64,000 bases of DNA. It comes from Ancylomarina euxina (lineage in GTDB: Bacteria; Bacteroidota; Bacteroidia; Bacteroidales; Marinifilaceae). Of the stretch, positions 16,757 through 24,820 are shown in pieces (position 1 is the stretch's first letter; each line of letters opens with the position of its first letter). The notes under the pieces are model-generated. The model saw only the letters and a list, made by a program, of their open reading frames with translations. It was not told the origin of the DNA and searched no databases. The stretch spans positions 124,001-188,000 of the forward strand of contig NZ_QQWG01000007.1 of NCBI RefSeq assembly GCF_003863355.1, given 5' to 3'. Position numbers and translations under genes: made by a program.

Positions 16757-17539
16757 ATGAAAGTCATAATAATAGAAGACGAAGTTTTAGCCGCAGAAAA
16801 ACTTGAACGCTTAATCAAGAAATACGACTCCAAAATTGAAATTATTGAACGTTTCGATTCTGTAAGTGAGTCGAGTATTTGGTTGGGTGATCCAGAAAAC
16901 AAAATCGACCTTATTTTTCTTGACATTCATTTGGTTGATGGTTTGAGTTTCGAAATTTTCAATAGAGTACAAGTTCATACACCTATCATTTTCACAACGG
17001 CTTATAATGAATATGCTCTAAATGCTTTCAAATTAAACAGCATTGACTACCTACTAAAACCAGTTAGCTTCGACAACTTGTTTACAAGCATGAAGAAGTT
17101 AGAAAATATGCGAGCCTCTCTTTCTTCAGAGCCAAATCTCAGAAGTTTCGAAAATCTAAGTCAGGTATTATCTAAAATTCAGAAAAACTATAAAACACGC
17201 TTCATGATTAAAGTAGGTGAAAAACTACGTTCTTTCACTTGCAACGAAATAGACCTTTTTTTTAGTGAGGGGCGTGATGTCTTTATTCTACTTAAAGAAG
17301 GCAAGCATTATATTGTCGATTACAAAATGGAGGAATTACAGGAACTCTTAAACCCTGATGAATTTTTCCGTATTGGTCGATCATTTATTGTTAATATTAA
17401 TGCTATATCAGGAGTTAATATCCACTCGAACTCACGTCTTAAAGTCAAACTCAATCAGGAAACAGATAAAGAGCTTATTGTTTCGCGTGAAAAAGTGAAT
17501 GACTTTAAAAATTGGTTCAGTGGAAATCAAAGAGATTAA
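16757..17539 (+). CDS. LytTR-family response regulator
   Basis: 260 residues. A receiver domain (about 1-120) has the acidic pair in IIIEDE and the phosphoacceptor Asp in LIFLDIHLVDG; TTAYNEYALNAF and SIDYLLKPV complete the fold. A LytTR DNA-binding domain (about 150-255) has FMIKVGEKLRSF, VDYKMEELQELL and FFRIGRSFIVNI. It is the output of the two upstream kinase-like proteins. The nearest downstream candidate target is the small secreted protein gene at 18010, which has a LytTR-like half-site in its upstream region. Confidence 0.92.
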   Translation: MKVIIIEDEVLAAEKLERLIKKYDSKIEIIERFDSVSESSIWLGDPENKIDLIFLDIHLVDGLSFEIFNRVQVHTPIIFTTAYNEYALNAFKLNSIDYLLKPVSFDNLFTSMKKLENMRASLSSEPNLRSFENLSQVLSKIQKNYKTRFMIKVGEKLRSFTCNEIDLFFSEGRDVFILLKEGKHYIVDYKMEELQELLNPDEFFRIGRSFIVNINAISGVNIHSNSRLKVKLNQETDKELIVSREKVNDFKNWFSGNQRD

Positions 17540-17567
17540 GTTATTCAGAAAGATCTATTTTTTTTAA

Positions 17568-17606
17568 AGCGAGCATTTTTCTATATAAAAGATGCTCGTT
17601 TTTCTT
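17568..17606 (+). terminator. terminator of the LytTR operon
   Basis: CGAGCAT (17570-17576) and ATGCTCG (17592-17598) plus flanking A/T pairs form the stem, followed by a T tract. Confidence 0.8.
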
Positions 17607-18009
17607 TTTAGACAACTACTACCCTTGTAACTGACAAATAAAATCTCAGATTAAACACCTTCTTCAGAATTAAAATCCAGGCTTACTCGATTCAAAAAAG
17701 AAGCCTTTATCGAACAAAATTCTCAAAATTGCCCTTTTACTCACTTTTCTCCCTTTTCCGAAAACGTTATCATAATTAGAGAATTATAGATTCAGCCCTA
17801 TTAATGATAATTTTCTTTAATAAACTTCTCGAACGCAAACATTTTCGGAACTTAACGAAACCGTTTGTAATGAAAATAATTGCAAAATCAACTCTCTCTG
17901 GTCATTTTATCTAGATCTTTTCTAAGAATACTTCATAGATTTACAATGTCAAACAAACCACTTAAAGTGTTTGTCAAAACAATTAATTATTAACCAAAGT
18001 TTTTTAAAG
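17607..18009. other. long upstream region of the small secreted protein gene
   Basis: About 400 bp without a gene. It contains one sequence ACCGTTTGT (17860-17868) matching a LytTR half-site, and a near-perfect palindrome CAAACCACTT-A-AAGTGTTTG at about 17954-17973 just before the gene. No RNA gene recognised. Confidence 0.45.
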
Positions 18010-18417
18010 ATGAAAAATCTAAAATTGAAATTGAGAGGATTGGCACTCGCTGCCGCACTAGTGTTAAGTTTGAGTTCTGCCTTTGCAGGCGGTAATGTTA
18101 AAATCAACCCTTACCTAAACACAGATTACTCTATCGTTTCTGTATTTAACACTAGCAATTCAAACCTTAAACTAAAAGTTTACGACGAGAACGGATATGT
18201 GTTTTATAGTGAAACTGTAGAAGCAGAAAGCAACACACAAAAGCTTTTCGATCTATCTTACTTATCTGATGGAAATTACACTCTAGTTTTAGTTGGTAAA
18301 AACACACGTGTTGAAGAAACCTTTCAGGTAGCAGGTAAAAAACTCCTTGTTACAAATGAATTGATGCAACTAGCAGAGAATAAAAACAAAAGCTCTCAGT
18401 ATGCATTCGAAAAATAA
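18010..18417 (+). CDS. small secreted protein, DUF3244-like beta-sandwich
   Basis: About 135 residues. I chose the ATG at 18010 because it starts a clean signal peptide (MKNLKLKLRG, then a hydrophobic stretch to SSAFAGG). An upstream in-frame ATG at 17971 would put 13 residues before it. The mature part (about 110 residues) looks like one immunoglobulin-like sandwich: LKLKVYDENGYVFYSETVE and SYLSDGNYTLVLVGKNTRVEE resemble DUF3244 or T9SS-tail-like folds. No sorting signal or catalytic motif is visible. It lies downstream of a LytTR regulator and is closed by a strong terminator. Function unknown; likely abundant in the envelope. Confidence 0.72.
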   Translation: MKNLKLKLRGLALAAALVLSLSSAFAGGNVKINPYLNTDYSIVSVFNTSNSNLKLKVYDENGYVFYSETVEAESNTQKLFDLSYLSDGNYTLVLVGKNTRVEETFQVAGKKLLVTNELMQLAENKNKSSQYAFEK

Positions 18418-18461
18418 GTATTCTAGTCAGTACGATGTTTGCATAAAGCATCAACATTTAT

Positions 18462-18504
18462 ATAAGTGTATCCCTCAACAATAAGAGATACACTTATTTT
18501 TTTT
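18462..18504 (+). terminator. intrinsic terminator
   Basis: Perfect 11-bp arms ATAAGTGTATC (18462-18472) and GATACACTTAT (18486-18496) followed by eight Ts. Confidence 0.9.
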
Positions 18505-18583
18505 GTTTACTTATCTCCCCCCTTCCTTTTATATTTTAGTTGAACCCCCTGCAATGGTTGAGTTAAACAACACTTTTCAATAG

Positions 18584-18625
18584 AGCGATTATCGCTTCCT
18601 AATCTCCCATTTTTTGCTATTTTTG
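18584..18625 (+). promoter_or_regulatory. possible promoter and operator of the C69 dipeptidase gene
   Basis: TATTTTTG (18618-18625) fits the -7 consensus. A perfect palindrome AGCGAT-T-ATCGCT (18584-18596) overlaps the place where a -33 element should be, and no TTTG is seen there. This could be an activator site replacing a -33 box. The predicted 5' UTR is about 110 nt. Confidence 0.35.
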
Positions 18626-18740
18626 TACATCTTCGTTCCATTTTTGAAATATATAGATTCTTAAATGGTCGAACACCAACAAACAATTGTAACGCAAAAC
18701 AAATATTAACTGTCTTTAGACCAGTAAAAAAACAATTAAA

Positions 18741-20453
18741 ATGAAAAAGTTATCGATTTTTGCATCACTGTTCATGTTGTTAGCCATTTTCTCAGCTTCA
18801 ACTGCCAGTGCATGTACCAATTACCTAGTAACTCGAGGTGCCAGTGCTGACGGTTCCAACATGCTTACCTATGCTGCCGATTCACACGTTCTTTACGGAG
18901 AATTATATTTCCGCCCAGCTGCAGATTGGGCTGAAGGAACTATGCTAGATGTTTACGAATGGGATACTGGAAAATATTTAGGACAGATTCCTCAAGTACC
19001 TCACACCTATTCTGTAGTGGGAAACATGAATGAATTCCAATTGGCTATCGGCGAATCCACTTGGGGTGGTGTTGACCAGTTAGGTTCACAAGAAGGTGGG
19101 CTGATTGACTATGGTAGTTTGATTTATTTAGCCCTTCAGCGTTCGAAGAATGCACGTGAGGCGATTAAAGTAATGACTGAATTAGTTGAAACTTACGGTT
19201 ATTACAGCTCTGGAGAATCTTTCTCAATCTCTGATAAAGATGAGATTTGGATTCTTGAACTGATTGGAAAAGGAAATGGTGAAAAAGGTGCCGTTTGGGT
19301 AGCGCGCATGATTCCTGACGGTTATGTTAGTGGACACGCGAACCACGCTCGAATCACAACTTTCCCATTGGAAGGTAAAACGTCTATCTCGTCTGATAAA
19401 ATCGACAAAATTTTTGATACTGATGTAACAACTGTATACGCTAAGGATGTTATTTCTTTTGCAAAAGAAAAAGCGCTTTATCCTAAGGATGGTAAAAACA
19501 AAGATTTTAGTTTCTCTGATTCTTATGGTCCTGTAGATTTCGGTGGTGCACGTTACTGCGAAATGCGTGTTTGGACTTTCTTCAACCGTGTAAATAAGGA
19601 TATGGCTAAGCATTTCGATTACGCTAAAGGTAATGTGAAGCTTGATAAAAAAGGATATGCAAGTAACCGTATGCCTCTTTGGATTAAGCCAGACCATAAA
19701 GTTGAACTTTCGGAGCTTAAGGATGCCATGAGAGATCACCTTGAAGGGACTGAACTTGATATGTCGAAAGATATGGGTGCTGGTCCTTTTGGTAATCCTT
19801 ACCGCTGGAGACCTCTTACCTGGAAAGTTGATGGTGTTACTTATTGCAACGAGCGTGCTACTGCCACTCAGCAAACAGGTTTTTCTTTTGTTACTCAGTC
19901 TCGTAACTGGTTACCTGATGCAGTAGGTGGAATCAACTGGTTTGGTGTTGATGATGCTGCTTCTTCTGTTTATTTCCCAATGTATTGCTCAGCAACTCGT
20001 GTTCCTGAAACATTTGCTGTTGGTAATGGCAAAATGATGGATTTCACGAACAAATCTGCATTCTGGGTATTCAACCAGGTAACTAACTTGGCTTATACTC
20101 GTTACAATGCAATTCACCCTGAAATAAGAGACAAGCAAGTTGCTCTTGAAGCTAAATACCAGAAATTCACTCAGATTATCGATATGGCTGCTGAAGGCAT
20201 GATTAAAGCTGACAAGGCTGCTGCAATCGAGTTCTTAACTGACTTCTCTTGTAACCAGGGCGACAACCTTACAAACGAGTGGAGAGACTTCTACGGTTAC
20301 TTATTTGCTAAGTTTATGGATGGTAACATCAAAACGAAGGATGGTAACAAGCAGAACCCAACCATGAAGCAACCTGGCTATAGCGAAAAGTGGAAAAGAG
20401 CTGTAGCAAACGACACTGGTGATCAGCTAAAAGTAAAAGGTTCTTCTCATTAA
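18741..20453 (+). CDS. secreted C69-family dipeptidase (PepD-like)
   Basis: 570 residues. A signal peptide ends at TASA, directly followed by C25 in ACTNYLVTRGASADGS. In C69 peptidases the N-terminal Cys exposed by cleavage is the catalytic nucleophile, so signal cleavage here would give the active enzyme. Further family marks are LAIGESTWGG, YYSSGESFSISDKDEIWILE and GHANHARI. It hydrolyses dipeptides, presumably in the periplasm or outside. It stands alone between two terminators, and its codon use looks more biased than its neighbours, suggesting high expression. Confidence 0.9.
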   Translation: MKKLSIFASLFMLLAIFSASTASACTNYLVTRGASADGSNMLTYAADSHVLYGELYFRPAADWAEGTMLDVYEWDTGKYLGQIPQVPHTYSVVGNMNEFQLAIGESTWGGVDQLGSQEGGLIDYGSLIYLALQRSKNAREAIKVMTELVETYGYYSSGESFSISDKDEIWILELIGKGNGEKGAVWVARMIPDGYVSGHANHARITTFPLEGKTSISSDKIDKIFDTDVTTVYAKDVISFAKEKALYPKDGKNKDFSFSDSYGPVDFGGARYCEMRVWTFFNRVNKDMAKHFDYAKGNVKLDKKGYASNRMPLWIKPDHKVELSELKDAMRDHLEGTELDMSKDMGAGPFGNPYRWRPLTWKVDGVTYCNERATATQQTGFSFVTQSRNWLPDAVGGINWFGVDDAASSVYFPMYCSATRVPETFAVGNGKMMDFTNKSAFWVFNQVTNLAYTRYNAIHPEIRDKQVALEAKYQKFTQIIDMAAEGMIKADKAAAIEFLTDFSCNQGDNLTNEWRDFYGYLFAKFMDGNIKTKDGNKQNPTMKQPGYSEKWKRAVANDTGDQLKVKGSSH

Positions 20454-20480
20454 TCGGGAAATAAACCTATAAATATTATA

Positions 20481-20507
20481 AAAGGAAGCTTCGGCTTCCT
20501 TTTTTAT
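20481..20507 (+). terminator. terminator of the dipeptidase gene
   Basis: AAAGGAAGC and GCTTCCTTT around a TTCG tetraloop, followed by Ts: a textbook terminator. Confidence 0.92.
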
Positions 20508-20609
20508 TACTCTAAACATTCATATTCTGATTATAGGTAAGCTTTAAACTTAAGTTCGTGACTAAAAATCAGAAGAACTTATAAAAGTCGGTAGTAAATA
20601 CTCATATTA

Positions 20610-20906
20610 CTAATAATGAGACCAGGGGGTTTTTACTTGCCTAATATTATCATCCTCATCAAGAATCTGAGGTACAGAACAATGAATATAGCAAGTCAAT
20701 TGAAAAAGGTTTTTGTAACGAAAGCTGCGATCAATAAAATTGCAAATTTCTATTTCAGTTCCATTTTCATTGACAAATTTATCCTTTCTGGTATAGCAAG
20801 TCGTGATGTGGAGTGATTGAGAATCGTCTCCTAAAAATTCAATATCTTTTACTTCCCAATTATTAGGCAAGTCTAATGCTAAGCGAATTAATTCAATGCT
20901 GTTCAT
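20610..20906 (-). pseudogene. truncated ISL3-family transposase, N-terminal fragment
   Basis: A 98-codon minus-strand frame resembles the N-terminus of ISL3 transposases: LDLPNNWEVKDIEF, then a Cys-containing segment, SFRYKNLFQLTCYIHCSVP and VKTPWSHY. The usual continuation after PW (a Gly-rich stretch and then the helix-turn-helix and DDE domains) is missing. The N-terminal zinc-finger cysteines are also degraded. About 300 further codons are absent, and no terminal inverted repeats could be seen. I read it as a relic of an old insertion. An intact small gene derived from the fragment is less likely. Confidence 0.65.
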
Positions 20907-20961
20907 ACTAAATCGAATTTAAGATGAAACGTCTTTGGATAAGTATTAACAAAGATATGAA

Positions 20962-20994
20962 ACAAAACAGACCCGTCAGAACGACGAGCCTGTT
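20962..20994 (-). terminator. terminator of the cstA-porin operon
   Basis: AACAGACCCGTC (20966-20977) and GACGAGCCTGTT (20983-20994) form a 12-bp stem with two G-U pairs in the minus-strand RNA, followed on that strand by TTTTGTTTC. Confidence 0.7.
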
Positions 20995-21078
20995 CTTTCT
21001 ATATACCCTTTAAAAAAAACAAAGCTATACTCATAAATATCGCCTGACAGCTCTGCTTTTCATTTGTGATTCAGATGT

Positions 21079-22323
21079 CTAGAAAGTATATTTTACATGC
21101 AGGAGTACTCGAGTACTGCTTACAAGGTCAGTATTGACAACTGTTCCATCTATTTGAGTCGTACCATAAGCTGCACCAGTATAAATGATTTCACCACCAA
21201 ATTTCATTTTACCAGACAAAAATTCAATACGAGGAGAAATTTGGTACAGATAATCAATATTTGATCCACGACTATACAAACCGATAAACTTATCATTAGA
21301 TCCTTTAGCCAAATCGTCCGCGGCCCCTAAATTCTTGCTATAACCAAGGTTGAAACCATAACGAACATTACCTGTTGTTGTATATAAATCTGAGGTTAAA
21401 CTCATTGTCGAGATATTGGTGTATTCGTAATCGCCGTTGGCTTTCACATTTTTCACACCGTATCCTCCAATCATTACAAAGTTATACATGTTCTGACCAT
21501 AGATTCCCTGCAAATTCCACTTCAGTTTCTTTCCAGTCATTCCCAACCAGGTATTGAAATAGTAACTCCCAAGTTTCTCATCTGTTTTTACACCATTGCT
21601 ATTTACAGTAAGCGGCATAATTGTTTTATAACCTGCAGTAAAGCCAGCTTCTACCCCTTTTGATAAATTCGTCTTTACTTGAGCTGTAAATTCCGGAATA
21701 CTAGATTGCTGAGCGTACTTTTCACTAATGCCATCAGGCCCTGTACTCTTGAAATCCATTTCGGATAAAGCTGCAAAACTCAATGTGGTATTCGTATTTA
21801 GCTTACGGGTGTAACGCAACTGTGGTGCACGATTCAATAATCCAAAAGGAAGACCAGCACCCCAGTGCAAAACATTTGGGTAAGCTGAAGGAACAAACAT
21901 GGGATGCCAGAATTTTCCAGCAATCAGTTGATCTTTCTCCCAATCTAATTTAATGAAAGCATGACGAAGACGGAACAAACCCGTTTTATCGTTTGATGTT
22001 CCTACAAAATCACCTTCAATTACCGCAGATCCCTGTGCACCAAAAGCCTCGAAACCAGAAACTGTTGCTCTCAAACGCGATTGCACTGTTGTCATGAAAA
22101 ACTCAGAGCGATCATTCAAATCATTTCCTTCAGAATCCAACAATTCATTAGCAGGATACAGTAGGATAGCGCCTTCCCGAGAGTTAACTGTTTTACGAGT
22201 ATCGAAATAGCTTTCTGCTGCAACGAATCCACTCAACTTTACACTTACTTTTTTCTCTTCTGCTTTGACTGAAACTCCAGTTAGTATCAGAACCATTAAG
22301 CATATAAAAAATCTATTTTTCAT
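21079..22323 (-). CDS. outer-membrane porin-like beta-barrel protein
   Basis: 414 residues with a signal peptide (about 1-21, ending VKAEE). The N-terminal strand KVSVKLSGFVAAESYFDTRKT and the segments SRLRATVSGFEAFGAQGSAVIEGDF and LRHAFIKLDWEKDQLIAGKFWHP are typical of Bacteroidota porin families related to DcaP/OprP-like barrels. The protein ends in an aromatic strand (VLLHVKYTF), as outer-membrane proteins do. It lies 37 bp downstream of cstA in the same direction, so it may form the outer-membrane route for the same substrate. Substrate unknown. Confidence 0.78.
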   Translation of the reverse strand: MKNRFFICLMVLILTGVSVKAEEKKVSVKLSGFVAAESYFDTRKTVNSREGAILLYPANELLDSEGNDLNDRSEFFMTTVQSRLRATVSGFEAFGAQGSAVIEGDFVGTSNDKTGLFRLRHAFIKLDWEKDQLIAGKFWHPMFVPSAYPNVLHWGAGLPFGLLNRAPQLRYTRKLNTNTTLSFAALSEMDFKSTGPDGISEKYAQQSSIPEFTAQVKTNLSKGVEAGFTAGYKTIMPLTVNSNGVKTDEKLGSYYFNTWLGMTGKKLKWNLQGIYGQNMYNFVMIGGYGVKNVKANGDYEYTNISTMSLTSDLYTTTGNVRYGFNLGYSKNLGAADDLAKGSNDKFIGLYSRGSNIDYLYQISPRIEFLSGKMKFGGEIIYTGAAYGTTQIDGTVVNTDLVSSTRVLLHVKYTF

Positions 22324-22360
22324 TATTCTTCAGTTTTATAGATGTTTAGGTTTGATTATT

Positions 22361-23809
22361 TTACACTCTCACTTTTACTTCTCTCAATTCAGGTTTCATT
22401 TTCGTATTAGCCACGTATAAAAAAACAGATAAGGTTGCAATTGTAGTTAGAATACCCACTGTATAAGCGATAGTTTGTGATACGTGGAAACCTTCAGGCG
22501 CAATAAGAATGTAAGTGGTTACTACAGCTGTCATAAATGTGGCAGGGATTGTTGCGAACCAGTGACTGCGTCCTTTTGTTACCATATACATAGCAGCCGT
22601 CCACAATACAATTGTTGCAAGAGTTTGATTAGCCCATCCAAAATATCTCCAGATAATAGCAAAATTGACTTGAGTCAATAAAAAGCCGATCGCAAATAAA
22701 GGAAGTGTAATCGCTAATCGCTGAATCAATTTCTTTTGAGAATAACCAAAAGAATCGGCAATCGTCAAACGAGCAGAACGGAAAGCAGTATCACCAGATG
22801 TAATTGGAGCAGCAACAACACCGAATATTGCCAACACACCACCAATTTTACCTAATAGACCCCCGCAGATTTCATTCACAACCCATGCAGCATTATGCCC
22901 TGATTGTCCCATAGTTTCACCTAATTCTCGAACACCACCAAAGAAAGTCATAGCAGCTGCTGCCCAAATCATAGCAACAATACCTTCTGAAATCATCGTT
23001 CCATAAAAAATCTTTCTCCCCTGCTTCTCATTGGTCATACAACGAGCCATAAGCGGAGACTGCGTGGCGTGGAAACCAGATATAGCACCACAAGCAATCG
23101 TAATAAATAGCATAGGGAAAACAACAAATTTAGAAGGATTGGCATGCATATTAGCAAAATTGGTTGCTGTTAATTCTGGAATGCTATGATCCCCTAAGAT
23201 TAAAGCACCAGCAATACCAAAAGCCATAACCAAAAGAGAAATACCAAAAATTGGGTATATTTTACCAATCAATTTATCAATTGGAATCATGGTCGCTAAT
23301 AAATAGTATAAGAAAATACCACCAATCAATATAGAAACATTAACACCTGTTAATCCGGTAAGAATGGCAGCAGGGCCTTTTATAAAAACAACGCCCACAA
23401 GCACTAATAGAATAACAGAAAAAACACGCATGAATTTTTTGAAGCCTGACCCCAAATATTTCCCTACAACCTCAGGAATACTGGCTCCACCATGGCGTAC
23501 AGAAAGCATTCCTGAAAAGTAATCGTGAACGCCACCGGCAAAAATACAACCAACAACAATCCATATAAAAGCAACTGGCCCCCAGAGAGCTCCCGCGATA
23601 GCACCAAAGATTGGTCCTAAACCGGCAATATTCAGGAATTGAATCAAAAAGATCTTCTTCCAGTTCATAGGAACAAAATCGACACCATCTTTTTTTGCGA
23701 TCGCTGGGGTAACCAGATCAGGATCAACTCCAAATTTTTTCTCAACAAATTTTCCGTAAATCAGATACCCTAGGATAAGGGCAACGATACTTAAAATAAA
23801 AGTTATCAT
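22361..23809 (-). CDS. cstA: carbon starvation protein CstA-family transporter
   Basis: A transporter of about 482 residues with roughly 13 helices. Family marks are LNIAGLGPIFGAIAGALWGP, GGVHDYFSGMLSVRHGGASIPEV and GDTAFRSARLTIADSF. CstA/BtsT proteins import peptides or pyruvate under carbon limitation. I chose the ATG at 23807-23809 (MITFILSIVALILGYLIYGK), which starts the first helix; an upstream in-frame ATG would add a non-homologous 50-residue stretch. It is followed by a porin gene and preceded, on the same strand, by a two-component system that probably controls it. Confidence 0.88.
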   Translation of the reverse strand: MITFILSIVALILGYLIYGKFVEKKFGVDPDLVTPAIAKKDGVDFVPMNWKKIFLIQFLNIAGLGPIFGAIAGALWGPVAFIWIVVGCIFAGGVHDYFSGMLSVRHGGASIPEVVGKYLGSGFKKFMRVFSVILLVLVGVVFIKGPAAILTGLTGVNVSILIGGIFLYYLLATMIPIDKLIGKIYPIFGISLLVMAFGIAGALILGDHSIPELTATNFANMHANPSKFVVFPMLFITIACGAISGFHATQSPLMARCMTNEKQGRKIFYGTMISEGIVAMIWAAAAMTFFGGVRELGETMGQSGHNAAWVVNEICGGLLGKIGGVLAIFGVVAAPITSGDTAFRSARLTIADSFGYSQKKLIQRLAITLPLFAIGFLLTQVNFAIIWRYFGWANQTLATIVLWTAAMYMVTKGRSHWFATIPATFMTAVVTTYILIAPEGFHVSQTIAYTVGILTTIATLSVFLYVANTKMKPELREVKVRV

Positions 23810-23938
23810 ACTCGTGTTGTTTAGTTTGTAAATAGCTCTTAGTAAAGTGAATCGAATCACTACAAACAAAACAAGCGGATTTGGCAAGAGCAAAAAAGGT
23901 AGAAAAGACCTATTTATAAGACAGACAACACCCATTTC

Positions 23939-23962
23939 AATATGGGTATTTTCACCCATATT
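23939..23962 (-). promoter_or_regulatory. perfect inverted repeat upstream of cstA
   Basis: AATATGGGT (23939-23947) and ACCCATATT (23954-23962) are perfect complements around ATTTTC. A further CCCAT copy lies at 23931. It is about 130 bp before the cstA start and not followed by a T run in the cstA direction, so a protein-binding site or leader hairpin is more likely than a terminator. Confidence 0.45.
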
Positions 23963-24144
23963 TTACGGAACAAAACACATAAGAGATTTAATGCAAGGCA
24001 ATTACATTCCTTATTTTGAATACATCTGCACAACAGGAAACGTTTGCGGAGATTAAAAAACCTTAAATTTTGCAAAAAAAAACCTTTTTTCAGAGGAACA
24101 AATTTAGGCCCTAGAAAAGCAGATATAATTTATCAATTGAGGGT

Positions 24145-24786
24145 TTACACTTCAATAATTTTATTTTTCACAGCATACATCACCAATGATGTCGAATTGG
24201 GACAGCCAGTTTTACTCAAAAGATTGGAACGATGACGATCAACCGTACGATGACTAATAAAGAGTTTCTCGGCAATATCTGTATTACAAAAGCCTTCGCA
24301 AATCAACTTCAATACTTCCAGCTCACGCTGGGTTAGTTTAACTACTTCGTTCTGAAATTGCTTTTGTTTCTTTTTGTCGAGAATACCAACCAATAGTTCT
24401 TGAGAAAAATAAGTACCGCCATTAATAACAGCCTGCAAAGCCGCATTCAATTCTTCAACACCCGAGTTCTTCAAAAGAAAACCCTGAACACCAGCATCCA
24501 ACATCTGATCGTAATACTCCTCTTCACCATGCATAGAGAGGACAATAATTTTAAGTTTAGGGTAAAGTTTTAGCGCTTCACAGGTAGCCTCCAATCCATT
24601 CATCTTGGGCATATTAATATCCATCAAGGCAATATCGATAATCTCATTGGCTGCCAAGTCAAGAAATTCCAAGCCATTGGAAGCCTCACCCACAACTTTC
24701 ATTTCGGGAATATCGTTTAGTAAAAAACGTAATCCACTACGAAACATTTTATGATCGTCAACTATGGCTAGCCTGTACTCTTTCAT
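24145..24786 (-). CDS. NarL/FixJ-family response regulator
   Basis: 213 residues. The receiver (about 1-120) has AIVDDHKMFRSG and the phosphoacceptor in IALMDINMPKMNG. The LuxR-type helix-turn-helix (about 148-210) has LTQRELEVLKLICEGFCNTDIAEKLFISHRTVDRH, here the segment LTQREL through TVDRH. It lies 34 bp downstream of the kinase gene in the same operon. The next transcription unit on this strand is cstA-porin, the most likely target. Confidence 0.93.
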   Translation of the reverse strand: MKEYRLAIVDDHKMFRSGLRFLLNDIPEMKVVGEASNGLEFLDLAANEIIDIALMDINMPKMNGLEATCEALKLYPKLKIIVLSMHGEEEYYDQMLDAGVQGFLLKNSGVEELNAALQAVINGGTYFSQELLVGILDKKKQKQFQNEVVKLTQRELEVLKLICEGFCNTDIAEKLFISHRTVDRHRSNLLSKTGCPNSTSLVMYAVKNKIIEV

Positions 24787-24820
24787 TCTCGTCTATTTTA
24801 GGGTATTTCTATACAGTTTA

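Noticed and set aside
19224-19874. 216-codon minus-strand frame opposite the dipeptidase gene
   Set aside because: Shadow of a strongly codon-biased gene; the translation has no family character.
22361-23959. The longer cstA frame starting at 23959
   Set aside because: The extra 50 residues have no transporter similarity and include the upstream regulatory region; 23809 starts at the first helix.
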